A stretch of DNA of 64,000 bases, taken from contig NZ_CH724143.1 of NCBI RefSeq assembly GCF_000153325.1, positions 126,979 to 190,978 of the forward strand, read 5' to 3'. Source of the DNA: Photobacterium sp. SKA34. GTDB taxonomy: Bacteria; Pseudomonadota; Gammaproteobacteria; Enterobacterales; Vibrionaceae. Below, piece by piece: positions 1 through 8,778 of this stretch. Every line of letters starts with the position of its first letter. Position 1 is the stretch's first letter. The position numbers and the translations under genes were made by a program. A model generated the notes under the pieces. That model saw nothing but the letters and a program-made list of their open reading frames with translations, made no database searches and was not told the origin of the DNA.

Positions 1-641
<641 letters not shown>

Positions 642-723
642 TACAACACCCAAGGGGTTTTTATACGGACTCCAAGTACACTTGAACGTGTAGAGAACAA
701 CTAGTTAGATTTTCCCAGATTGC

Positions 724-748
724 TATTTATTGTCGATGACAATAAATA
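724..748 (+). other. Hairpin in the 23S-5S spacer (probable processing stem)
   Basis: An 11-bp perfect stem (TATTTATTGTC pairing with GACAATAAATA) with a 3-nt loop lies between 23S and the first 5S gene. Its place suggests a structure in the rRNA precursor, perhaps recognised during maturation. That role is inferred from position only. Confidence 0.5.
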
Positions 749-758
749 AACCCGAATT

Positions 759-878
759 TGCTTGGCGACCATAGCGTTATGGACCCACCTGATCCCATGC
801 CGAACTCAGTAGTGAAACGTAATAGCGCCGATGGTAGTGTGGGGTCTCCCCATGTGAGAGTAGGACATCGCCAGGCTT
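759..878 (+). rRNA. rrf: 5S ribosomal RNA, copy 1
   Basis: A 120-nt 5S gene, recognised from the conserved core CCACCTGATCCCATGCCGAA, the GCGCCGATGGTAGTGTGGGG block and the terminal stem formed by GCTTGGCGA near the 5' end and TCGCCAGGC at the 3' end. The ends were set by alignment from memory to E. coli 5S. A second, clearly different 5S gene follows 43 bp downstream. Confidence 0.96.
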
Positions 879-921
879 TAAATTTTAGTTTTTGTTGTTA
901 TAACAAGAACGGTAAAGAATT

Positions 922-1041
922 TACTTAGCAACCATAGCGCAGCAGTACCACCTGATCCCATGCCGAACTCAGAAGTGAAATGTTGTAGCGCCGATGGTAG
1001 TGTGGGGCCTCCCCATGTGAGAGTAGGACATTGCTAAGTTC
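922..1041 (+). rRNA. rrf: 5S ribosomal RNA, copy 2 (divergent)
   Basis: A second 120-nt 5S gene with the same conserved core as copy 1 but changed stems. The terminal stem is ACTTAGCAA with TTGCTAAGT, and the inner helix II strands are CAGCA (940-944) and TGTTG (981-985). The differences from copy 1 are mostly two-sided and keep base pairing, so both copies look functional. It lies between copy 1 and tRNA-Asp and is probably cotranscribed with them. Confidence 0.95.
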
Positions 1042-1072
1042 TCAATTGCATTATGCTGAATAGACACGCTGC

Positions 1073-1149
1073 GGAGCGGTAGTTCAGTTGGTTAGAATAC
1101 CGGCCTGTCACGCCGGGGGTCGCGGGTTCGAGTCCCGTCCGCTCCGCCA
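1073..1149 (+). tRNA. tRNA-Asp (anticodon GTC)
   Basis: A 77-nt tRNA with acceptor strands GGAGCGG and CCGCTCC, encoded CCA, anticodon loop CCTGTCACG (GTC, Asp) and T arm GCGGGTTCGAGTCCCGT. It is the last gene of the rRNA operon, followed at once by an intrinsic terminator. Confidence 0.97.
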
Positions 1150-1158
1150 ATTCTTAGA

Positions 1159-1188
1159 AGCCTCGCTAATCATAGCGGGGCTTTTTTT
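1159..1188 (+). terminator. Intrinsic terminator of the rRNA operon
   Basis: Stem AGCCTCGCTA / TAGCGGGGCT with a 4-nt loop and one G-T pair, followed by seven T. It sits 9 bp after tRNA-Asp. Confidence 0.9.
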
Positions 1189-1218
1189 CGTCTATGGTAA
1201 ATATTAATTGTCTATTAA

Positions 1219-1250
1219 TGAAAAAGCCCTGCTTGAAGTCACAGGGCTTT
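1219..1250 (-). terminator. Intrinsic terminator for the minus-strand gene at 1405-1791
   Basis: On the minus strand, AAGCCCTG, a 10-nt loop and CAGGGCTT are followed by TTT. It lies about 150 bp past the stop codon of the membrane-protein gene, converging on the rRNA operon terminator. Confidence 0.75.
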
Positions 1251-1404
1251 GGTTCTGTTTTAGTTGTCATTGAAAATAGTTAAGATGATGTGTGATACCT
1301 CCTTTCCTACTTTATCTGAGCTTTAATAAGTAAAGCTCTGAGCTTTGGTAATGTTATCGTTGTTGGTTATGTTTACCTCCTTGCTCTTATTTCAATGTTA
1401 TAAC

Positions 1405-1791
1405 TTAAACTTGTTCATAGAGACCTGTATGTAATATCTCCTTTTGTTGACTATCACTACGATCACGACGATATGCACGGTAACGTGATGCTAGGTAGGT
1501 AATGAGAGCTGAAAAAACAGTATAAGCAACTAAGAAAGTGATTGGTGAATGAATAACGTTGTTAGAAAAGACCCAAATAACGCCACTGATAGTGATAGCT
1601 AATTTTGTGAATACAGCAAGTACAAGGTAACTCATGACATATTGAGGCTGGCGAATTGCTTGATAAGCAATGAAATAACTTATTCCAACCGCGATAATGG
1701 CAAGGCTAAAACCTACTGTAAATGAGTGGAAATGTTCGGTGAAAAATATGGCTAAAAGAATAGCTATGATACTAAAGATGATCTTTTTCAT
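1405..1791 (-). CDS. Unrecognised small membrane protein (four predicted helices)
   Basis: I do not recognise this 128-residue protein. The translation shows four hydrophobic stretches at about residues 4-19, 24-46, 52-77 and 81-101, separated by short polar loops. The C-terminal tail of about 25 residues is polar and starts with an Arg-rich run (RYRAYRRDR), which suggests a cytoplasmic C-terminus. The ATG is preceded by AAGGAAA at a normal distance, and a terminator lies downstream, so it looks like a single-gene transcript. It lies between an rRNA operon and the chitin operon and shares no obvious function with either. Size and helix number resemble small helper proteins such as AtpI, but I see no motif that supports that. 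Confidence 0.75.
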   Translation of the reverse strand: MKKIIFSIIAILLAIFFTEHFHSFTVGFSLAIIAVGISYFIAYQAIRQPQYVMSYLVLAVFTKLAITISGVIWVFSNNVIHSPITFLVAYTVFSALITYLASRYRAYRRDRSDSQQKEILHTGLYEQV

Positions 1792-1956
1792 ACCGATTTC
1801 CTTGAGTGCGATAAATTTAACGCCTATTAATAATGGACTAAAAATCGCTATTTTTGTGTGATTGAGCTATTTATATTTATTTCTAGATGGGCTTATTACT
1901 ATAAATGGGCTGGATGTCAAATTTTCATATGGAGGGAAATGGAGTGAAAGAAGATA

Positions 1957-1985
1957 AAAGAAAAGGGTAACTGAATGGTTACCCT
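1957..1985 (-). terminator. Terminator of the chitin-disaccharide operon
   Basis: Minus-strand stem GGGTAAC / GTTACCC with a 6-nt loop, followed by a T-rich run (TTTTCTTTTATC). It lies about 50 bp after the stop of the mutase gene, the last gene of the operon. Confidence 0.75.
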
Positions 1986-2033
1986 CTAGCAAAGATCAGC
2001 GGTGTGATCTGCTAAAACAACAGCTATGATTGT

Positions 2034-3446
2034 TTAAACAGCAAGGAATGCTTTAAATTGAGCAAGTACGGCCTCTGCTTGCGTTTGATCTTCCATTTCT
2101 ATGAATAAGCGCAGTAACGGTTCTGTGCCTGAGAAGCGTGCAATCGCCCATCCGCCATTTTTAAAGTAGACTTTCGCACCATCAGCGTAACTGACTTTTT
2201 CAATCTCGTAGTTGAAATCAGGTAGTGATTTTTCAATGTAGATTTTGTTATATAGACGCTCACGATCAGCAGCTTTAAAGGTGCAGTCACCTTCTGCTGT
2301 GTAGGCATAGCCAAAGCGACCATAAATTTCATAAAGTAATTCAGATAACTTCTTACCTGTTGAGCTGATCATTTCGACCAGTAAGCTTGATGCGAAAACA
2401 CCATCTTTACCTTTGATATGACCACGGATTGTTAGGCCACCAGAGCTTTCGCCACCAATAAGAGAATCATCTGCTTCCATTTGTGAGCTAATATGCTTAA
2501 AGCCTACAGGTACTTCAAATGATTTCTCGCCATAAGCTTCTGCAACTTTATCTAAAAGGTGGGTAGTTGCGATATTACGTACTACCGATCCTTTCCAGCC
2601 CTTATACTCAAGCATGTAGTAATACAGCAGTAGTAGTACTTCATTCGGGTGAATAAAGTTACCTTTCTCATCAATAATACCTAAACGATCGGCATCACCA
2701 TCAGTACCAATACCGATGTCATAACCTTCGTGAGCGACAAGATGCTTTAAACGGTAAAGCGTTGCAGCACTCGGAGATGGCATTAAACCACCAAACCCTG
2801 GATTTTCACTATCGTTGATCACGTCAACATCACAGCGAGCACTGATCAGTACAGTTTGTAGTGCATTTTTTGCCACTCCAAACATAGGATCGATAAGAAC
2901 GCGAAGGTTTGCTTTTTTTATCGCTTCCATGTCGATGAAATCGATAATTGAGTCAACGAACTCGTTCATTGGATTAATGATTTCAACTAACTTATCGTTT
3001 TGTGCTTGTTCAAAATCAACAAGTTTAACATCTGCATCGGTTAACACTGCGATTTGTTGTTCAATCTTTTGAGTAATGATTTCATCAGCATCACGACCGC
3101 CTTCAATGAAGACTTTGATGCCGTTGTAATCTGCGGGATTGTGAGACGCAGTAATACAAGCTGAATATGTCGCACCTGTTTGTTTGGCTTTAAACATCAC
3201 CACAGGGGTTGGTACGAATTTATTGATAAAGCTACATTTAATGTTGTTACCCGCTAAAACTTCAGCAAACCAGATTGCGGCTTTATCGGATAGAAAACGA
3301 CGGTCGTAACCAATAATGAAACCATTTTCAGTCACTGATTCTTTGATCATGATGTTAGCAAGGCCTTGAGCTACTAAGCGAACATTTGCTTGAGTAAACT
3401 CTTCACCAATGAAGGCACGCCATCCACCTGTTCCAAACTGAATCAT
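2034..3446 (-). CDS. Phosphohexomutase of the chitin operon (GlcNAc-1-P to GlcNAc-6-P)
   Basis: A 470-residue alpha-D-phosphohexomutase. It carries the phosphoserine loop TASHNP (Ser about 101), the Mg loop DGDADR, the sugar-binding loop GGESSGG and the C-terminal phosphate-binding motif RFSGTEP, in family order. It is the last gene of the operon, directly after chitobiose phosphorylase. That enzyme releases GlcNAc-1-phosphate, so the likely job is conversion to GlcNAc-6-phosphate for entry into the NagA/NagB route in the cytoplasm. The substrate is inferred from context; family members also act on glucose or mannose phosphates. In V. cholerae the gene at this place is annotated as a phosphoglucomutase/phosphomannomutase (VC0611, from memory). 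A hairpin separates it from chbP. Confidence 0.9.
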   Translation of the reverse strand: MIQFGTGGWRAFIGEEFTQANVRLVAQGLANIMIKESVTENGFIIGYDRRFLSDKAAIWFAEVLAGNNIKCSFINKFVPTPVVMFKAKQTGATYSACITASHNPADYNGIKVFIEGGRDADEIITQKIEQQIAVLTDADVKLVDFEQAQNDKLVEIINPMNEFVDSIIDFIDMEAIKKANLRVLIDPMFGVAKNALQTVLISARCDVDVINDSENPGFGGLMPSPSAATLYRLKHLVAHEGYDIGIGTDGDADRLGIIDEKGNFIHPNEVLLLLYYYMLEYKGWKGSVVRNIATTHLLDKVAEAYGEKSFEVPVGFKHISSQMEADDSLIGGESSGGLTIRGHIKGKDGVFASSLLVEMISSTGKKLSELLYEIYGRFGYAYTAEGDCTFKAADRERLYNKIYIEKSLPDFNYEIEKVSYADGAKVYFKNGGWAIARFSGTEPLLRLFIEMEDQTQAEAVLAQFKAFLAV

Positions 3447-3471
3447 GGAGGAACTCCTATTTCTCTCTCAA

Positions 3472-3501
3472 ATAAAAAGAGGGAGGTGAATTCACCTCCC
3501 T
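3472..3501 (-). terminator. Terminator-like hairpin inside the operon, between chbP and the mutase gene
   Basis: A perfect 20-bp palindrome (GGGAGGTGAATTCACCTCCC) is followed on the minus strand by TCTTTTTATTTG. It lies just after the chbP stop codon. The structure suggests partial termination or 3' end protection that lowers expression of the mutase. Confidence 0.65.
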
Positions 3502-3508
3502 AACCGTT

Positions 3509-5914
3509 TTAGCCCATTACTACTGTAACAGTATTGGTTGTGCCTTCAGCTTGCGGAGCAATTGCGCCTTCGACTGTTTCACCGTTTAGCGTAATAAATT
3601 TAACGCCTTTACTTACCCCATTTGGGTTTTCAACTTTAATGTTGTAAGTCGCGCCACGCCATTCACGAGTCACTTCAAAACCAGGCCAGCTTGTTGGAAT
3701 ACAAGGGTTAACAGTTAGACCTGCAAAGCCTGTTTGTACACCTAGGATAAAGTTAGTCACGGCAAAATATGCCCAACCAGATGTACCTGTTAACCATGGG
3801 TGGTTTGCACGACCGTGATCTTGGTGATCACGTCCCATGATGAACTGAACGTATGAGTAAGGTTCTGCAATACGTTTCTCAATGATGTCGTTTTGGTTGT
3901 ACGGGTTAAGTGCATCGTAGAACTTCATTGCGCGATCACCACGACCTAGTTTCGCTTCAGCTACCCATGCCCATGGGTTTGGATGCGAGAAGATAGCACC
4001 GTTTTCTTTCACGCCTTGATATACGCGCGTAACGAAACCGATATCATCATTAGGGGTTGCGAATGATGGTGCATTTAGGTGTAGACCGTATTCAGAGAAT
4101 AGGTTTTCATCAACAGCATCCATTGCTTTCTCACCACGATCTTGTGATGCCATACCTGAAAGCACTGCTAGAGTATTTGACTCTAAGTGAATACGACCTT
4201 CAGTTTGTTGCGCCGTACCGATCTTGTCACCGTCTTTAGTTAGACCACGGATGTACCAGCCACCTTCGTCATCCCAGAGGTGTTTTTCGCACGCTTCACG
4301 TACGTTTGCTGCCATTTCAGTGTATTTAGCAACATCTGCGTCTTTACCTTGATGCTTAGCAAGCTCGATGAATTCTTGTAGTGCCCAGAAGTGAAGGAAT
4401 GACACCATTGCTGACTCACCGCCACCAAGGTTTAGACAGTCATTCCAGTCTGCACGAAGACCTTTACAGATACCGGTACGACCTACATATTCTGCTGAGA
4501 AATCGAGTGCGGCTTTCATGTGATCATAAACAGATGCATGACCACCATCAGCGTATGGGATCACTTCGTCAATGAAGCTCTCTTCACCTGTTTCTGTTAC
4601 GTACTTACAGATTGTTGGTACTATCCATAGGTGGTCATCAGAACAGGTATCTTCGATACCGTGGATCTTATCTGCATCACTTGGGGTTGGAACAACTGTT
4701 GGTGATTTTGATGGCTCAACATCAGCCATGTCTGGATCAAACCAATCAGGATCAAATAGGTGTAGGCCGTAACCTGCTTTAACTTGGCCACGTAGTAAGT
4801 CAACAAGACGCTTACGTGTCATATCTGGATTTGAATGAGGAACCGAGATTGCATCTTGTGCAGTATCACGGTAACCAAGACCTGTACGGCCGCCAACTTC
4901 AATAAATGATGCGAAGCGTGACCAAACAACACATGTTTCAGCTTGGTATAGTGTCCATGCGTTGATCATCGCATCTAGACCTTCGTTCGGTGATGTCACC
5001 TTGAACTTGTTACAACGGCTGTTCCAGTGTTCTTTAATTTCAGCAAATGCAGCATCGACCGCAGCAGCATCTTGGTATTTTTGACGTAGGCGTTGACCTT
5101 CGTTTTTACCGACACCTAGGATGTAGCTAAAGCGAACTTCTTCACCCGGTTGGATAGTAAATTGCTTGTGTAGGGAACCACACTGGTTGTAACAGGTTTG
5201 TACGTGGTTAGAACAACGCCCTTTTTCAACTGCTATCGGGTTGGCTTCATCACGGTAAGCACCAAGGAAAGTGTCACGTTGACCATCATAGCTATCAGGA
5301 TCAAAAGTAGAAGCGAGGTAGTAGAAACCTTCTTTCTCATTGGTGTTGTAGTAAAGGTCGTATTCAATCACACCGTCTTCATAAGATGTACCTGCTGAGT
5401 AAAGGCTCATCTGGTGGTTTTGGTTATCAGATTGAATGTGGCTGAAAGAGAACTCAACAAATGAGAAGGCACTAATAGTGCGTACTTCATCTGTGGTGTT
5501 TTTAATTACAACATCCCAAACTTCAGCATCTTCACCTTTTGGTACGAATAATGTCTTGGTTGCTTCAATGCCATTGTAGGCACACTTAAACTTAGAGTAA
5601 GAGAGGCCATGACGCACTTCATACGATGCTTCATCTAGGCTTTTTGCTACTGGCTGCCATGAGATTGACCAGTAATCACCCGTCGCATCATCACGAAGGT
5701 ATACGTAGTGTCCTGGGCGATCAAATGTCGCATTTGGACGGAATTTAGTGACGCGATTATATTCTGGAGATTTGTAGAATGAGTAACCACCTGCGTTTTG
5801 TGAAATTACTGTACAGAATTTCTCTGTACCTAAGTAATTTGTCCATGGTGCTGGAACATCAGGACGAGTGATAACATATTCTCTGTTGTCGTTGTCAAAA
5901 TAACCGTATTTCAT
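3509..5914 (-). CDS. chbP: N,N'-diacetylchitobiose phosphorylase (GH94)
   Basis: An 801-residue GH94 phosphorylase, the same length as Vibrio proteolyticus ChbP. It splits (GlcNAc)2 with phosphate into GlcNAc-1-phosphate and GlcNAc in the cytoplasm. The catalytic general acid lies in the RADWNDCLN motif: by count it is Asp492, the number reported for V. proteolyticus ChbP. The N-terminal beta-sandwich begins MKYGYFDNDNREYVITRPD, typical of the family, and there is no signal peptide. It is followed by the mutase that would use its product and preceded by the GH20 gene, so the operon can cleave the disaccharide by phosphorolysis or hydrolysis. Identity is firm. Confidence 0.96.
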   Translation of the reverse strand: MKYGYFDNDNREYVITRPDVPAPWTNYLGTEKFCTVISQNAGGYSFYKSPEYNRVTKFRPNATFDRPGHYVYLRDDATGDYWSISWQPVAKSLDEASYEVRHGLSYSKFKCAYNGIEATKTLFVPKGEDAEVWDVVIKNTTDEVRTISAFSFVEFSFSHIQSDNQNHQMSLYSAGTSYEDGVIEYDLYYNTNEKEGFYYLASTFDPDSYDGQRDTFLGAYRDEANPIAVEKGRCSNHVQTCYNQCGSLHKQFTIQPGEEVRFSYILGVGKNEGQRLRQKYQDAAAVDAAFAEIKEHWNSRCNKFKVTSPNEGLDAMINAWTLYQAETCVVWSRFASFIEVGGRTGLGYRDTAQDAISVPHSNPDMTRKRLVDLLRGQVKAGYGLHLFDPDWFDPDMADVEPSKSPTVVPTPSDADKIHGIEDTCSDDHLWIVPTICKYVTETGEESFIDEVIPYADGGHASVYDHMKAALDFSAEYVGRTGICKGLRADWNDCLNLGGGESAMVSFLHFWALQEFIELAKHQGKDADVAKYTEMAANVREACEKHLWDDEGGWYIRGLTKDGDKIGTAQQTEGRIHLESNTLAVLSGMASQDRGEKAMDAVDENLFSEYGLHLNAPSFATPNDDIGFVTRVYQGVKENGAIFSHPNPWAWVAEAKLGRGDRAMKFYDALNPYNQNDIIEKRIAEPYSYVQFIMGRDHQDHGRANHPWLTGTSGWAYFAVTNFILGVQTGFAGLTVNPCIPTSWPGFEVTREWRGATYNIKVENPNGVSKGVKFITLNGETVEGAIAPQAEGTTNTVTVVMG

Positions 5915-5955
5915 TGCTTTTTAATCCTTAAAAAATTTCACTCTACTGTGCGTGG

Positions 5956-7884
5956 TTATTCACAGTGGCGGTAATTAATACCCGCCTTGTCCAGGTAGCT
6001 AAGTTGACCTTTTAAACGTGCTTTGAAGTCATCCCAGTTACGATGTTTTGGGTCGCTCCAGCAAATCTCCGAGACTGCCAGTAAGCGGGGGTAAATCATA
6101 TATTCAAATCGGCTTTGGTTATTTACTAATTCTGACCAAAGGGCGGTTTGAATGCCTAAAATGTGCTGCCGCTCAGAATTTTCCTTGGATAGATCACTGA
6201 GTGGGTAATAATTGTAAACTTTATCGAGGGGTAACTTTCCAGCCCAGTCAAAACCTGCCTCATCAGCGGAATAGCCTTGAGCTAAATCTAAGTAAGTCGC
6301 TTGCGCTGGTTGCATCACAATGTCGTAGCCTTTTTGGATACATTCCAATCCAGCCTGTTCACTTTGCCATGAGAAGATGATGGTATTTTTACTGACCTTC
6401 TCACCATGGGTTGCTTCTTCCCAACCCATCATGCGCTTACCTTTACCTTCTAGTACTTCTTCGGCAAAACGTAATAGGTGTCCTTGTAGCTCTTTGGGAT
6501 CGTGATAGTCATGCTCAGCCATGAATTTTTGGCAAGCGGGACTATCAGTCCAAACACCAACAGGGACTTCATCTGCACCAATATGAACGAAAGGTGCGGG
6601 GAATAGATAGCAAATCTCAGAAAGTACATTGCTAATAAAGCTGTAAGTGCCTTTTAGTGCAGGAGATAAGATGTTGTCGTTATAGTTTTGAATGCTGCGA
6701 TAAACAGATTTATCATCTGGATCAATCAACAAATCAGGGAGTGATAAAATAGCAGCACGACAGTGGCCTGGGATATCAATCTCAGGAATAATCATGATCC
6801 CACGATCAGTGGCATATGCAATGACGTCACGAATTTCTTGTTTTGAATAAAATCCACCATAGCGCTGAGCAATATGGCTAAACTGAGGAGCGATCACTTC
6901 ATTTGGACCACGCCAAGCACCGATACGAGTGAGTTCAGGGTATGCATCAATTTCAACGCGCCAGCCTTCATCATCGGTTAAATGCCAATGAAAAGTATTA
7001 AATTTGTAGCGCGCTAGTTGATCAATAAGGTGCTTTATACGCTCAACAGGGTGAAAGTGGCGACCACAATCGAGCATCATACCGCGATAGCCAAAATGCG
7101 GTTTATCATTAATATCTACCATTGGGAGCTGGTAGGTGCTATCAGCTTGATGCGAGGGTTTACTTGGTATTAATTGAAGTAAGCTTGAAGTCGCATAGAC
7201 AAAACCAGATGCTGAATTGGCTTGGATCCAGACGTTATCGTTTTCAATTAGTAAGCGATAGCCTTCATCTACAAGGTCTTTATTTACAGCATAATGAATA
7301 TTACCTTGCTGATTAATTGATACGTTTTCATTCAATAAGGTATTGAGCTCTGCTTGTAACCAATTTACTGCACCTTGCGCTAATGTGGGTGGTGTTGAAA
7401 TTGCAGTATGTTGGTTTATATGAAAAGAGCCCTGTAATTGCGTTATTTTGTTAGGTTTAGGGATCAAAGCAATATCAGCCGCTTCGACTGGTAGCGGTGT
7501 GTTATAGCGTTCAACAGCAGGTTGATCGAGATTGATAGTACTGATGTCGACTTTTAATGGCTTAATGTATTCAGCGGTCGATGCTAATGAGATAAATGCA
7601 TCTAAAATACCGTCGTCATAAAGTGTAAATGGTGCAGTACCGACCGTGAATTCGGTATAAAAAAGACCATTTGCAGGCAAATTGTCCGTTGCTGTTAATG
7701 TACAGTAACTCCCCGTTTGGCTGATAGTACCTTTGCTTAACGTCTCGGCTCTAACGAAACGATTAAACAAAAAGTGTAATGACCAATTTTGTAGTGGAGT
7801 ATCGGTTAAATTATGTAAGCTTAATGCAAAACGAGATTCGTTTTCTTTTTTATCGATTACAGTTAAATCAAGGCGGTAACTCAT
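5956..7884 (-). CDS. Cytoplasmic beta-N-acetylhexosaminidase (GH20)
   Basis: A 642-residue GH20 enzyme. Residues 1 to about 250 form N-terminal beta and alpha/beta domains. The (beta/alpha)8 barrel starts at GYRGMMLDCGRHFHPVE (about 265), and the catalytic pair is in HIGADEVPVG (Asp438-Glu439), Glu being the acid/base and Asp assisting the substrate acetamido group. No signal peptide is visible, so it should act on imported chitin disaccharides, releasing GlcNAc. It matches by position the V. cholerae operon gene VC0613. Spacing to the kinase upstream is 9 bp, indicating cotranscription. Confidence 0.94.
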   Translation of the reverse strand: MSYRLDLTVIDKKENESRFALSLHNLTDTPLQNWSLHFLFNRFVRAETLSKGTISQTGSYCTLTATDNLPANGLFYTEFTVGTAPFTLYDDGILDAFISLASTAEYIKPLKVDISTINLDQPAVERYNTPLPVEAADIALIPKPNKITQLQGSFHINQHTAISTPPTLAQGAVNWLQAELNTLLNENVSINQQGNIHYAVNKDLVDEGYRLLIENDNVWIQANSASGFVYATSSLLQLIPSKPSHQADSTYQLPMVDINDKPHFGYRGMMLDCGRHFHPVERIKHLIDQLARYKFNTFHWHLTDDEGWRVEIDAYPELTRIGAWRGPNEVIAPQFSHIAQRYGGFYSKQEIRDVIAYATDRGIMIIPEIDIPGHCRAAILSLPDLLIDPDDKSVYRSIQNYNDNILSPALKGTYSFISNVLSEICYLFPAPFVHIGADEVPVGVWTDSPACQKFMAEHDYHDPKELQGHLLRFAEEVLEGKGKRMMGWEEATHGEKVSKNTIIFSWQSEQAGLECIQKGYDIVMQPAQATYLDLAQGYSADEAGFDWAGKLPLDKVYNYYPLSDLSKENSERQHILGIQTALWSELVNNQSRFEYMIYPRLLAVSEICWSDPKHRNWDDFKARLKGQLSYLDKAGINYRHCE

Positions 7885-7893
7885 TATTCCCCC

Positions 7894-8778
7894 TTAAAGC
7901 TTATATAAATCGTGATTACTACGTGCCATAGCAATCGCGCCATCCATAGCATCACCTTGCGGTGTTGCTATACGTTGCTGCATAGGTGGTACTAACCATG
8001 CGTGAATACGTTCTGCAATGCTGCCCATGAGGCAAATTTTGTCAGCGCCACGCATAACTAATGCATTCATCCACATTTCTATATCGCGCGCTGTTTGCGA
8101 TAGCATATCTATCGCGAGTTTATCGCCTTGTGCAGCATGGGCAAAAATGCTCGGTGAAAATTGAGCATAATCACAAGGACGCGCTGCTTTTGACCACAAT
8201 ACGACATTGTCGATATCATGATTAAAATATTCGAGTACTGAACGAGCAAGTGGTGTTTGTTCAACAATACCATCAACACTTAATAGTACTTGTTGAATCA
8301 AGCGCAGCCCCATAACAGCACCGCCACCTTGATCTGAAATTGGGAATTCACGACCGCCAACCACATGCTGTTGACCATCTTTTAATAAGATCCCACAAGA
8401 GCCTGTACCGGCAATTAAAATTGCGCCATCTTTACCGCCCCAAGCTCCTAAACAAGCGCCATACGCATCGGTATTTAATGTCATAGCACCGTAAGGGTTG
8501 GGGTGATTCATGAAGTTATACCAAGCTTCTTGTTGTTCAGCGCCTGCGAGTGCTAGGCCTACTGACATATAACGAAAATCGCTATTATTAAGGTTTGCCT
8601 GGCTGGCCGCTGTTGCTATCGCATCATTGAGCGACGCCATAGCAACGCTACTGCCTAATAGAATATTCGCACTACCCGTTTTTGCTTCACCTAAAGTATT
8701 ACCATCGAGATCACAGATGCGTGCACGGCAAGATGTACCGCCGCCGTCAACGCCAACTAAGTAACGAATATCAGCCAT
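7894..8778 (-). CDS. gspK: Glucosamine / N-acetylglucosamine kinase, BadF/BadG family
   Basis: A 294-residue sugar kinase of the ASKHA fold. The N-terminal phosphate-1 loop is VGVDGGGTSCRAR (Asp about 11), and a second phosphate loop is LIAGTGSCGI. The start at 8778 was chosen because ATG follows AAGGAGCGTTGCC; longer forms reading back to 8919 would run deep into the GH9 gene. The gene overlaps the GH9 stop codon by 8 bp (ATGGCTGA), so translational coupling is likely. The V. cholerae gene at this place was characterised as the glucosamine-specific kinase GspK (from memory). Here it would phosphorylate glucosamine, and possibly GlcNAc, released by the GH9 and GH20 enzymes. Confidence 0.88.
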   Translation of the reverse strand: MADIRYLVGVDGGGTSCRARICDLDGNTLGEAKTGSANILLGSSVAMASLNDAIATAASQANLNNSDFRYMSVGLALAGAEQQEAWYNFMNHPNPYGAMTLNTDAYGACLGAWGGKDGAILIAGTGSCGILLKDGQQHVVGGREFPISDQGGGAVMGLRLIQQVLLSVDGIVEQTPLARSVLEYFNHDIDNVVLWSKAARPCDYAQFSPSIFAHAAQGDKLAIDMLSQTARDIEMWMNALVMRGADKICLMGSIAERIHAWLVPPMQQRIATPQGDAMDGAIAMARSNHDLYKL

